From the NCBI GenBank assembly GCA_001515945.1, contig LOER01000034.1, forward strand, positions 62,001-126,000: a DNA stretch of 64,000 nt. Direction: 5' to 3'. This stretch comes from Desulfitibacter sp. BRH_c19 (GTDB lineage: Bacteria; Bacillota; DSM-16504; Desulfitibacterales; Desulfitibacteraceae). Shown piece by piece: positions 45,750 to 54,534 of this stretch (its first letter is position 1; each line of letters begins with the position of its first letter). The notes under the pieces were generated by a model. The model was not told the origin of the DNA. It did not search any database and worked only from the letters and a program-made list of their open reading frames with translations. The position numbers and the translations under genes are program-made.

Positions 45750-46828
45750 CAGGAACTCTCCCTCCTTTTAACGCCTTTTGAAGACAGGTAAACTTGACGG
45801 GCTCCAGTAATACCGATTACTCCAAAAATAGCTAGTGCTTGGACCATGCCAACTATTGAAACAGGAATTCCTGTAGATGCTTGCATAGCAACAGCACCAT
45901 TAAACAGAGCACCGAAGAAAAATGCTGCTAGTAAAGTTCCCAGAGGATGCAAACCACCCAACAATGCCACAGGTATGCCATAATACCCATAATTAACTAA
46001 AAACCCCTCTTGCAAGCGATGCTGAGCTCCAAGAATCTCCAGGCTACCAGCAAAGGAAGCTAGAACTCCACTAAAAACCATTGTTATAATCATAATCCGT
46101 TTAACATTTATACCTCCATAGGTAGCCGCTTCAGGGTTAGCACCTACACTACGGACTTCATATCCCCATGTAGTATGCCAGAAAATATAATACACTAAAA
46201 TAGCCAAAATAAGAACTAAGAATACTCCCATATGTAATGGGCTGCCCCCCATTACTTTAGGTATTACTGCAGTCTCAGCTATCCTAGAACTCCAAGGTAT
46301 TCTTTGTTCCGGTGCCATCAAGAAAGTGTTTAAAGCAAGCCCTACAAGATATACACCTATATAGTTTAATAAAATCGTTACTAAAATTTCATTGAAATTT
46401 CTTGTGGCTTTAAGAAAACCAGGTATAAAAGCAAATAAGGCGGCGGCAACAGCTCCAGCTAAAACTGCCAGTACTATATGCAAAATAGAAGGTAGCCCCG
46501 TTATGTTTACTGCGACCCATGTCGCTGCCAAAGCTGATACATAAAGCTGCCCTTCACCACCAATATTAAACATTCCACCTCGAAAAGCAAAAGTTACAGC
46601 CAGACCTGTAAGTGCTAACGGAATAAAACGCATTAGAGTGAAACTAAAACCCTGAGAAGATCCAAATGCACCCATAAAAAGCTCTCTATATGCTATTAGT
46701 GGGTTTACCCCAATTAAGGCAATAATTATCGACGCAACAATAAACCCGAAGATAATGCCAATTGTAGAAGTAATAAAAACATCTAGCCCATCAATTTTAA
46801 GTGTTTTCCCTCTTATATTGACCCTCAT
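45749..46828 (-). CDS. Nucleoside-type ABC transporter permease (NupP-like)
   Basis: 359 residues, multi-pass, BPD_transp_2 family. It shows AFRGGMFNIGGEGQLYVSAL near residue 85 and SVGANPEAATYGGINVKR near 225 as the coupling region. It pairs with the NupQ-like subunit. It overlaps the ATPase gene by 4 bases, giving one operon with the lipoprotein and xdh genes. Confidence 0.88.
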   Translation of the reverse strand: MRVNIRGKTLKIDGLDVFITSTIGIIFGFIVASIIIALIGVNPLIAYRELFMGAFGSSQGFSFTLMRFIPLALTGLAVTFAFRGGMFNIGGEGQLYVSALAATWVAVNITGLPSILHIVLAVLAGAVAAALFAFIPGFLKATRNFNEILVTILLNYIGVYLVGLALNTFLMAPEQRIPWSSRIAETAVIPKVMGGSPLHMGVFLVLILAILVYYIFWHTTWGYEVRSVGANPEAATYGGINVKRIMIITMVFSGVLASFAGSLEILGAQHRLQEGFLVNYGYYGIPVALLGGLHPLGTLLAAFFFGALFNGAVAMQASTGIPVSIVGMVQALAIFGVIGITGARQVYLSSKGVKRRESS

Positions 46829-48402
46829 ACTCTGCTTGCTCCTTTCTTTTGCTTAAGAAAAGACGAGCTTGAATGTGTTGATGTCTCATTTGAATTGTAA
46901 GACCCTGCCATCATTAAGCCAACAGTTTTTTGATCTATATCTTTAACACTTTTAATGCCAACTATCTGACCTTCAAAAAACACGGCAACTTTATCACTAA
47001 TATTAAAAATCTCCTCTATTTCCCCTGATATATAGATTACCGCCGTACCCCTTTCCCTCTGCTTTAGAATCTGCTGACGAACGAACTCCGCTGCCCCTAT
47101 ATCAAGGCCTCTTGTAGGATGAGATAAGATAATTAAATCAGGGTTCTTGGATAATTCTCTAGCTAGAATTAATTTTTGTTGATTCCCACCAGAAAGTAAA
47201 CGTATTTGCGTATCTATATCAGGTGTCTTAATGCTGTATTCTTTGACAAGTTGCTCTGTGTGATTACTTATATATTTATGGTTAATTTTTACACCAGTCG
47301 AATATGGACTACGGTAATAAAGCCCTATCATAGCATTTTCCTTGATTGAAAATTCCAATATTAACCCCGTATGGTGCCTATCTTCAGGTATATGAGCAAT
47401 ATTTAGTTCAGTTAACTGTCTTGGAGAATAATTGGTAATATCTCTGGCCTTCAAATGCACACTCCCACCTGCAGCATTTCGCAAGCCACATAAAACTTCT
47501 GCCAACTCTGTCTGCCCATTACCTGCCACGCCGGCTATTCCTAATACTTCTCCCGCCTTTACAGTAAAGGAAATACCTTTTAAAGCTTTGGTCCCATTAT
47601 TTTTTGGGGCCTCTAGTCCTTTAACTTCTAAAATTACTTCATCAGTATGATTAAATTCCTTTTTTTCTGCTATCCTTATGTCTCTACCAACCATTAAACC
47701 AGCTAATGTTTGCTTATCTACATCCTTGGTATCTTGAGTCTTAATTAATTTTCCATCTCTCAATACTGTTACACGATCAGAGACTCTCAGAACCTCTTCT
47801 AATTTATGAGTAATTAATATAACGGAATTACCCTTTGATGTAAACTCCTTTAAAAACTTAAACAATTCCTTAATATCCTCAGGTGTGAGGGACGCAGTAG
47901 GTTCATCTAAAATAAGCAGTTTAGTGTTAAGGCATAAAACCTTAATAATCTCCACCCATTGCTGCAAACCTACTGGCATATCAGAAATTTTGGCATCTAA
48001 GTCAATCTTCAAATTATATGTCTGAAGAACTTCTCTCACTTTCTTAGCTGCATTTTTCCTGTCTAGAAAAGGTCCTTTACCTGATGGCAAACCAAGTATT
48101 ATGTTTTCCAAAACAGTAAGGTTTTGAACCAACATAAAATGTTGATGGACCATGCCTATTCCCTTTTCAATTGCTGTTAATATGTTATTATTCTTAAGCT
48201 CTTTACCCTGCCATATTATTTTGCCTTCATCTTGAGTGTAAAGGCCATACACACAATTCATCAAAGTTGTTTTTCCCGAACCATTTTCCCCTAACAGAGC
48301 ATGAATCTCACCTGGAAATATTTCCAAGCAAACCCTATCATTAGCAACCACCCTTGAAAAATACTTACACATATTCTTTAATTCAAGCATCGAAACACTC
48401 AT
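46825..48402 (-). CDS. Nucleoside-type ABC transporter ATPase (NupO-like)
   Basis: 525 residues, two fused ABC domains. The first has Walker A ALLGENGSGKTTLMNC near residue 37 and LLILDEPTASLTPEDI. The second begins near residue 260 and has a degenerate Walker A (GIAGVAGNGQTELAEVL, without the usual GKS/T). Signature LLSGGNQQKLILARELS is near residue 408. Such sugar/nucleoside-type (MglA-like) ATPases commonly have a weaker second site. It energises purine or nucleoside uptake. Confidence 0.9.
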   Translation of the reverse strand: MSVSMLELKNMCKYFSRVVANDRVCLEIFPGEIHALLGENGSGKTTLMNCVYGLYTQDEGKIIWQGKELKNNNILTAIEKGIGMVHQHFMLVQNLTVLENIILGLPSGKGPFLDRKNAAKKVREVLQTYNLKIDLDAKISDMPVGLQQWVEIIKVLCLNTKLLILDEPTASLTPEDIKELFKFLKEFTSKGNSVILITHKLEEVLRVSDRVTVLRDGKLIKTQDTKDVDKQTLAGLMVGRDIRIAEKKEFNHTDEVILEVKGLEAPKNNGTKALKGISFTVKAGEVLGIAGVAGNGQTELAEVLCGLRNAAGGSVHLKARDITNYSPRQLTELNIAHIPEDRHHTGLILEFSIKENAMIGLYYRSPYSTGVKINHKYISNHTEQLVKEYSIKTPDIDTQIRLLSGGNQQKLILARELSKNPDLIILSHPTRGLDIGAAEFVRQQILKQRERGTAVIYISGEIEEIFNISDKVAVFFEGQIVGIKSVKDIDQKTVGLMMAGSYNSNETSTHSSSSFLKQKKGASRV

Positions 48403-48443
48403 ACTATAATCCTCTCCTGAATACGTTTTAAAGGGTTAAAGGG

Positions 48444-48471
48444 TTTAAGGGGAGTTCTCACTCCCCTTAAA
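48444..48471 (-). ncRNA. Stem-loop between the binding-protein gene and the ATPase gene
   Basis: TTTAAGGGGAGT (48444-48455) pairs perfectly with ACTCCCCTTAAA (48460-48471) with a 4-base loop. On the minus strand no T tract follows. Such stems often protect a highly expressed solute-binding protein mRNA while letting some transcription continue. Confidence 0.6.
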
Positions 48472-48477
48472 GAGTTT

Positions 48478-49491
48478 TTAATCGTATCCTGGTACGTCTG
48501 TGTTAATATCCACTTTGTCTGCTTTAATATCTTCAACAAGCTGTTCAATTTCTGTTTTTAGTTCTTCAGGCATGTTGTTTCCAAATTTACCTAAAGAGTT
48601 TGCTCCTTCTTTATAACCATAGGTAGCTGAAGTTCCTGGTTTATAGTTACCTTCTAAAACATCCTTAATAGCATTTCTTACAACCATAGTTGTATTTGTT
48701 AAAGTGCTTGTTAACACTACATCTGGTCCAAGATCATAAGAATCGACTTGCATACCTATAACATAAATACCATCTCTCTCCTGAGCCAGTTGAATGGCAG
48801 CCATATTACCAGGATGGAAAGCAGTAGTGAAAATGTCAGCACCTCTATCAGCCAGAGAGTCAGCTGCCTGTTTTGCCAAATTCACGTCTGCCCAGTCACT
48901 AGTATAAACAGCAATTACCTCAGCTTCAGGATTTAACTCTGCGACTACCTCTTTAAGGATCTCCAACTCTTTGTCCGTATGAGGTGCTTCAAAGGCAGAA
49001 ACATAACCTATCTTGTTTGTTTTAGTCATTTTAGCAGCTATTGTGCCCTGAATGTACCCTGACTCTCCCCGCTCAATCCGTGCTGTCATTATGTTGGGCC
49101 CAGCCGTTGGAAGCTCTATACCAATAAACATTTTATCTGGGAATTCTTCAGAAACTCGATGAATAACATCTTCAAATGGATAACCATTAGCCATAATCAC
49201 ATCATAGTTTTGAGCATAGTTTCTCATGATAGCCTCTTGATCAGCAGGACCAATCATGTCAGTATAGGCAATTTCAATATCAAATTCCTCTTCGGCCATT
49301 AGCAAACCTTCATATACACTCTGAGACCAACCTCCATCTGTAATGGATGAATCCATCATCAATGCAACTTTAACCTTTTGATCTTCCCCTTCAACCTCCG
49401 CAGGCTCTTGGCCTCCGCCACAGGCAACTAAACCGAAAGCTAAAAGCACACATACTGCAACCAATAATAGTTTTTTACTTAAAATTTTCAC
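48478..49491 (-). CDS. BMP-family purine/nucleoside-binding lipoprotein (NupN-like)
   Basis: 337 residues from GTG at 49491 (VKILSKKLLLVAV), behind GGGGAGG. An N-terminal signal peptide has the lipobox LVAC near residue 25, so it is a membrane-anchored lipoprotein. The Bmp domain shows DQEAIMRNYAQNYDVIMANGY and DIFTTAFHPGNMAAIQLAQ. It captures nucleosides or purines for the downstream ATPase and permeases. The strong stem after it fits high expression. Confidence 0.92.
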   Translation of the reverse strand: MKILSKKLLLVAVCVLLAFGLVACGGGQEPAEVEGEDQKVKVALMMDSSITDGGWSQSVYEGLLMAEEEFDIEIAYTDMIGPADQEAIMRNYAQNYDVIMANGYPFEDVIHRVSEEFPDKMFIGIELPTAGPNIMTARIERGESGYIQGTIAAKMTKTNKIGYVSAFEAPHTDKELEILKEVVAELNPEAEVIAVYTSDWADVNLAKQAADSLADRGADIFTTAFHPGNMAAIQLAQERDGIYVIGMQVDSYDLGPDVVLTSTLTNTTMVVRNAIKDVLEGNYKPGTSATYGYKEGANSLGKFGNNMPEELKTEIEQLVEDIKADKVDINTDVPGYD

Positions 49492-49548
49492 CTTAACATA
49501 CCTCCCCTTATTTTGAAGTAGGCAAATCATAAAAAGCTATAATATAAT

Positions 49549-50889
49549 TTACCCCCTATACAACCCTCTTTTAATTGCTCTTTCAGTAACTCTCTTAATA
49601 GCTTTCTCTGCTTCTTTTCTAAGCTCGTCAGTATCAAATCCAATAATCTGCCCATCCTTTACCAATACTTTTCCATTTACAATGGTAGTGTTAACATCTC
49701 GACCATTAAATGAATATACCAACGAGGAGAATACTTTATCGTCATAAAAAGGAGTGTTCCAAATATTCTTATCTAGAATGACTAAATCCGCCTGCTTTCC
49801 AACTTCTAGACTTCCTACTTGCTTTTCTAGTTCAAGTGCTTTAGCGCCTTCTATTGTAGCCATAGAAAAGACATCGTTAGCACACATAGATGTTGCTCCT
49901 TTATTCACCTTTTGAATTAAACTAGCCAATCTCATTTCTATAAATGGGTCAAGGTTATCATTACATGCAGCTGTATCACTACCAATTGATACGTTAATCC
50001 CTTCCTTTATGTATTCAGTTATTGGAGCAATTCCAGATGCAGCCTTAAGATTACAAGATGGACAGTGTAGGATACTCACATTGTTTTCTTTGAAAATCTG
50101 TTTTTCTCGTTCTGACACCCAAATACAATGGGCTATTTGCATCTTACTTTCCATTAAGCCAAACTTATAAAAGTACTCTATTGTACTCATACCCTTTTCC
50201 TGCAATATAACCTGGCATTCCTGTGTATTCTCATTAGCATGTGTATGAATTGGGATGCTATATTTCTTTGCAATTTCTCTGATACCAATAATTGATGGAT
50301 CACTAATGTTTAAAACCCATCTTATAGGTATTCCGCAGGTAATGTTACAACTGGGATCATTGTGCCATCTTTTAATAAATTCGTCAGTTTCTTGCAAACC
50401 CTGGTCAGTATCGTGACGTATATACTCTGGTGTCCATTCACTATCCATTATAGTTCTACCTAACTGGGCTCTAATTCCAGTATCCTTTACAGCCTGCGCA
50501 GCTGCATCTGCAAAACTAACTGTTCCCATATCATTAATTGTTGTAGTTCCAAATCTTAACATTTCTGCTATTGCCAATTTCGCTGATATATATGCCGTCT
50601 CTTCATCATGACAACTTTCTAAGGGCATGATAATATTTAACCAATCCATTAACTCCAGATCATTAGCTACGTTTCTAAATAGAGTCTGACATAAGTGTAC
50701 ATGTGTTTGAATCAGTCCTGGAATTACTATTTTATCTTTCGCATTAATTACCTCATCTGCCTCATCAGAGGCAATATTAGCTTCTATTTTTTTTATCTTA
50801 TTATCATCTATTAAAATATCGGCATGAATATTGTCCGAGTTTTCGTTCATTGTAATTACATAACCATCTTTAATTAGAATGCTTCCCAT
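49549..50889 (-). CDS. Amidohydrolase/deaminase (guanine or 8-oxoguanine deaminase-like)
   Basis: 446 residues from ATG at 50889 (MGSILIKDGYVITM), behind AAAGGTG. It belongs to the AtzA/TrzN/SsnA subgroup: VIPGLIQTHVHLCQTLFR with metal-binding HxH near residue 65, HTHANENTQECQVILQEKG near 235, AHCIWVSEREK, and GSDTAACNDNLDPF with the catalytic Asp near 310. It probably deaminates an imported purine or related ring ahead of the Mo-hydroxylase. The precise substrate is not fixed. Confidence 0.82.
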   Translation of the reverse strand: MGSILIKDGYVITMNENSDNIHADILIDDNKIKKIEANIASDEADEVINAKDKIVIPGLIQTHVHLCQTLFRNVANDLELMDWLNIIMPLESCHDEETAYISAKLAIAEMLRFGTTTINDMGTVSFADAAAQAVKDTGIRAQLGRTIMDSEWTPEYIRHDTDQGLQETDEFIKRWHNDPSCNITCGIPIRWVLNISDPSIIGIREIAKKYSIPIHTHANENTQECQVILQEKGMSTIEYFYKFGLMESKMQIAHCIWVSEREKQIFKENNVSILHCPSCNLKAASGIAPITEYIKEGINVSIGSDTAACNDNLDPFIEMRLASLIQKVNKGATSMCANDVFSMATIEGAKALELEKQVGSLEVGKQADLVILDKNIWNTPFYDDKVFSSLVYSFNGRDVNTTIVNGKVLVKDGQIIGFDTDELRKEAEKAIKRVTERAIKRGLYRG

Positions 50890-50923
50890 CATATCACCTT
50901 TTCCTTTATGCATTTACTGTTAA

Positions 50924-51592
50924 TCAGTACTCCCACCAGTTTTCAGTTTGATATATGGTTTTGTTCTCCTTTTCAAACTGTTCCCAACCAGTTTTTAATA
51001 GTGCAGCTGTTTGAGCAACCCTTTTGCCTAATCTTTGAGCACCTTCAATGCCTACCTTATCCTTGGTTGCACCCTCATATGAACCATCTACACTCCAAAT
51101 CATTGCACCTGCAGGCTCATGTAAGGATCCACCACAGCATAATATTTCATATGTCTGGTAAAAATTATGAATAGTAAGAATTGTCATCTCCTGGCCGCCA
51201 TTTCTTCCACCACCAACAACTATTGCACCACCAACTTTACGTGTGAAATGACCAGGATAAACTAGGCATGTAGGTCTAACCCTACTCATAAAAGCATTCA
51301 TTACAGGTGTTACATTCATGTTATATACGGGGCTAGAAAAAATATATCCATCTGCTTCCAGAAAGGCCTTTTGAACCTCCTGAAAGTCATCCTGAACTAT
51401 GCACAAACTATTTTTTCTAAAACAACCATCACAATGTATACACATTTTAATGTTTTTACTTCTAAGACTAATAAGTTCCGTTTTTACATCTGCGTCTATT
51501 TCTTTAGCCGCTTCTAAGGCTTGCTCCAACGCAAATTCAGTCCCACTTTTTTTCCTAGCACTTCCGTTTATCCCTAAAATTTTAACTGTCAT
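50924..51592 (-). CDS. Flavodoxin-like NAD(P)H-dependent FMN reductase family protein
   Basis: 222 residues. The flavodoxin fold begins KILGINGSARKKSGTEFALE. CIHCDGCFRKNSLC near residue 50 has four cysteines that may bind a cluster, and SSPVYNMNVTPVMNAFMSR is the FMN-proximal part. It resembles iron-sulfur flavoproteins. It lies between the XRE regulator and the deaminase, so it may supply or accept electrons for the FAD-less Mo-hydroxylase, which is inference. Confidence 0.75.
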   Translation of the reverse strand: MTVKILGINGSARKKSGTEFALEQALEAAKEIDADVKTELISLRSKNIKMCIHCDGCFRKNSLCIVQDDFQEVQKAFLEADGYIFSSPVYNMNVTPVMNAFMSRVRPTCLVYPGHFTRKVGGAIVVGGGRNGGQEMTILTIHNFYQTYEILCCGGSLHEPAGAMIWSVDGSYEGATKDKVGIEGAQRLGKRVAQTAALLKTGWEQFEKENKTIYQTENWWEY

Positions 51593-51630
51593 TACTTGAA
51601 CACCACCTTAAATTTGCAGATATGCAAAAT

Positions 51631-51668
51631 AAATAGAGAATTTCTCATATTAGAAATATTCTCTATTT
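51631..51668 (-). terminator. Hairpin after the XRE-cupin gene
   Basis: AAATAGAGAAT (51631-51641) pairs with ATTCTCTATTT (51658-51668). The minus strand continues ATTTTGCATATC, sharing TGCATAT with two other terminators in the window. Confidence 0.55.
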
Positions 51669-51768
51669 ATCTTAAAAACCCTTTTTAAATTTTCAAATTA
51701 TTTAACTATTTCTTTATTCTTTTTTTTGACTATTATTATGTAAATGGATCGTATTCAATTAATTATAA

Positions 51769-52323
51769 TTAAAATGTAGGAAGCGAGCTTGCTACAATAA
51801 TCCTACTGTTTTGTCCAGTTATATTTTCCCACCTATGAGGGTATTGTGCAGGAAAACCTAGGGTATCTCCTTCTTTTAAATCAAAACTTTTTTCTCCACA
51901 ATAAACTTTCAGTTCACCTTCAAGAACAAATAAAAATTCCTCGCCTGCATGTATAGCCACTCCTCCAGAATCAGATCCGGGCGGTATGGTCATTAATGTT
52001 GGTTCTAAATTTATTTTGCTTCCCCATAATAAGAATTCCAACACACATGGTTCACAGTTTTCATTTGACGAAGGCTGTAAAATCGTATGGCGTTCCTTCC
52101 TCCTAACAAGTCTAATATCCTCTTCAAACTCATCGGGAAGGAGACTGATAACTGATACATCTAATTCATCAGCTAACTTTCTTAGGTCATTCAATGTTGC
52201 TTCAGCTTTATCATTTTCCAAACGGCTAAGAAAGGAAGTAGACAAACCAGTTTTTTCTGCTAATTCTTTTAAAGTTTTGCTTTTAATGTTACGCAATTTT
52301 TTGATCTTAGCTCCTATGGTCAT
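51769..52323 (-). CDS. XRE-family regulator with C-terminal cupin
   Basis: 184 residues. An N-terminal helix-turn-helix (TLKELAEKTGLSTSFLSRLE, about 15-35) is followed by a C-terminal cupin (about 105-180) with GVAIHAGEEFLFVLEGELKV and FPAQYPHRWENI, where His residues would bind metal or ligand. Related PuuR/SutR-type proteins control amine, sulfur or purine catabolism. AGGAGG precedes the ATG. An inverted repeat at 52350-52457 upstream may be its operator. It probably controls the 42-51.6 kb locus. Confidence 0.88.
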   Translation of the reverse strand: MTIGAKIKKLRNIKSKTLKELAEKTGLSTSFLSRLENDKAEATLNDLRKLADELDVSVISLLPDEFEEDIRLVRRKERHTILQPSSNENCEPCVLEFLLWGSKINLEPTLMTIPPGSDSGGVAIHAGEEFLFVLEGELKVYCGEKSFDLKEGDTLGFPAQYPHRWENITGQNSRIIVASSLPTF

Positions 52324-52349
52324 TTCATTATCCTCCTGGATAGACTACG

Positions 52350-52457
52350 TTTAGTTAGTCGAAGTTACTTTTACTTTTGTTGTTTTTCAAATATGCAACT
52401 TTTCACTAATAATTTTCATTATATATAATTAGTTTATACAATTCGACTAAAACTAAA
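52350..52457. promoter_or_regulatory. Inverted repeat pair, possible operator
   Basis: TTTAGTTAGTCGAA (52350-52363) and TTCGACTAAAACTAAA (52442-52457) are inverted copies of each other (one has two extra bases), 78 bases apart in an AT-rich gap. They lie directly upstream of the XRE-cupin gene. Autoregulatory DNA looping is an inference. Confidence 0.45.
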
Positions 52458-52492
52458 AACTTCCTCCCAGAATTTTAAAAATTTAAAAAAAA

Positions 52493-53467
52493 TTAAAGCA
52501 TGCTGCAACACTGTGAATTGAATGAAGTAATAAAACCTAATTCCTCACATATTTCTACTGTTTGCTCCGAAGGATATGCAATACCATTTACTCCTGCCTT
52601 TACAGCGTGGTTCTCAATTTTCACCTTCATTTTGCCAGGAGGTCTAGCACAACCTAACTGCAATTTAGCTCTTGGATTATAAATTCTAGCTAGTGAAATT
52701 ACTTTTGCTATATCATCTATACTTGGTCCTTCTATTTTTGACATCGGTGTATCTTTTAATGGAACTAAAACCACTAAAATAATAGTTTGCACCTGATATT
52801 TTCTTAACATCAAGATGGATTCAATTTCACCTATTATAGAACCATAATCTAATCCAATAACAATATGAGGTGCAACTTCTAATCCGAAGTCATTACAAAT
52901 AGATAAGGATTTCTCATAGTCCTCAGGTGTCTTATTCAAATGATAAACGTTACGAATCGTATCTCTATCTCCTATCAGATCTAGTAGCACCTGGTCAACT
53001 TTACACCTTTTAAGCATACTAGCTGTTTCTGAGCTAATTAGGCCAGTATGAGCAATAACATTTAATCCAATCTTTTTCAAATATATAATCCCATCCTTAA
53101 ACTTTAGCAATGGAACTTCTCCATGTTGATCTGCTCCTCCACTAATTAAAACACCTTCACAATTATTCTTTAAGAGCTTATTCCCCAATGCAATCATTTC
53201 TTCTGGTTTATTAACATGGTGCATTGTCTTTAAAAGATTACCCTTACAATGATCACATTTCAGGTTGCATTTGTCCCCGGTTACTGATATCGTTACAAAT
53301 TTCCAAGGGTCATTTTTGTAATTTGTGGCTTCATAATATTTAGAACTAGGTGCATAAAACTTAATCTCATTTGGATGATATTTCTTTCTAATTGACCATG
53401 CTTCATTTAATAGTTTTTCTAGTGGTTGTTTAAAGGCTTGTTTTAGTTCTTCTTTAAGTGTCATCAT
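52493..53467 (-). CDS. Radical SAM protein, LipS1/LipS2-type lipoyl synthase component
   Basis: 324 residues. The cluster motif is CNLKCDHCKGNLLK near residue 72, followed by GVLISGGADQHGEVPLLKF. The protein ends in a cysteine-rich tail (QCCSML). With its partner gene it forms a pair of unequal radical SAM proteins beside a lipoate ligase and a lipoyl carrier. That is the layout reported for LipS1/LipS2 in archaea and sulfur oxidisers, which jointly insert two sulfurs into an octanoyl chain. It overlaps the partner by 4 bases. Which of the two is LipS1 is not decided here. Confidence 0.75.
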   Translation of the reverse strand: MMTLKEELKQAFKQPLEKLLNEAWSIRKKYHPNEIKFYAPSSKYYEATNYKNDPWKFVTISVTGDKCNLKCDHCKGNLLKTMHHVNKPEEMIALGNKLLKNNCEGVLISGGADQHGEVPLLKFKDGIIYLKKIGLNVIAHTGLISSETASMLKRCKVDQVLLDLIGDRDTIRNVYHLNKTPEDYEKSLSICNDFGLEVAPHIVIGLDYGSIIGEIESILMLRKYQVQTIILVVLVPLKDTPMSKIEGPSIDDIAKVISLARIYNPRAKLQLGCARPPGKMKVKIENHAVKAGVNGIAYPSEQTVEICEELGFITSFNSQCCSML

Positions 53468-54528
53468 AAATTTTCCTCACTAATAAGGTCATGCCAAAGC
53501 TGTTTTTTTATTAAATTTAGATCATCCTTATTAGGTAAAAATGGAAAATTCCTAATTGGTTGAGAAGGACGTTCATTTCCATATGGACGGTTACATGCAA
53601 CCTTCCCATCAGTACCAGCACATCCAGATGTCATAAATATCTCACCATTTTCTAAATATTTTTCAATGTTTTGACCAAAATCAGTTATCTGCTGTTTTGA
53701 ATTAAAGTGCATTTGATCAATACTGGCTATGTTATTGTTAATCAAGTACCTAGCCATCTGAATTCTTCGATAAGTTCCATAGGATGGTTGGGGATACTCT
53801 TGCATTTGACTTCCATGTTCTGGATAAAAGCTAAATAAATGAGTGAGAACTCCTAAATTATGTGCTTTTTGAATAATGGAGGTCATTTCAAACTCACTTT
53901 CGCCTAACCCTACAACCAGATGAATTCCCACCTTGTATTTGCCAAAAACTGTTACTGCCTTTTCAATTGTACTCCAATACTTGGCCCAACGATGAGGACC
54001 TGATACAGATTTTCCCCTGCGTTTTTCAAATAACAATTCCGTAGCGCAGTCAATTGCTATTCCACACATATCTGCACCAGCTATTTTTAACTCCAATAAA
54101 TCGTTGTCTTTTAAAACCGTAGGTGTAATTAAGGTGCTGATTAGTAACCCTGTTTCCTTTTTGATATTTTGTATTATTTTTATAGAATCTTTAACTGCCC
54201 TAGGATGTGTTATCATACCAACACAAACACGTTGAATGGGACTTTTACGAGTCTTCATTGCATTAATAATCTCTTCTAGAGAGTAAGTTGGCCATGAGAC
54301 ACGAATGAATGTCTTTTTTTTGTTGTTTAAGTCTCTGTCCTTAGATAATCCACAATAACTACAGTTAGCTATACATTTATTATTATAGGTAACAAGCAAG
54401 TTTAAACCTTTTAACTTTGCATCTCTATAGAATAATCCATCCTTAAAACCTAATGTTATGCTTGCAGCTAAACTTGTTTGAACATAGTCTGGGCTCTGAA
54501 ATTCCTCATTTGATAAATTATTTTGCAT
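53464..54528 (-). CDS. Radical SAM protein, LipS1/LipS2-type lipoyl synthase partner
   Basis: 354 residues. The motif is CIANCSYCGLSKDRDL near residue 55. The C-terminal part has SGCAGTDGKVACNRPYGNE and ends IRNFPFLPNKDDL, with extra cysteines that may bind an auxiliary cluster. It is part of the lpl-LipT-radical SAM pair in one direction. The organism need not have a normal LipA for this set. The gene begins 6 bases after the LipT-like gene. Confidence 0.75.
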   Translation of the reverse strand: MQNNLSNEEFQSPDYVQTSLAASITLGFKDGLFYRDAKLKGLNLLVTYNNKCIANCSYCGLSKDRDLNNKKKTFIRVSWPTYSLEEIINAMKTRKSPIQRVCVGMITHPRAVKDSIKIIQNIKKETGLLISTLITPTVLKDNDLLELKIAGADMCGIAIDCATELLFEKRRGKSVSGPHRWAKYWSTIEKAVTVFGKYKVGIHLVVGLGESEFEMTSIIQKAHNLGVLTHLFSFYPEHGSQMQEYPQPSYGTYRRIQMARYLINNNIASIDQMHFNSKQQITDFGQNIEKYLENGEIFMTSGCAGTDGKVACNRPYGNERPSQPIRNFPFLPNKDDLNLIKKQLWHDLISEENL

Positions 54529-54534
54529 TCAAGC

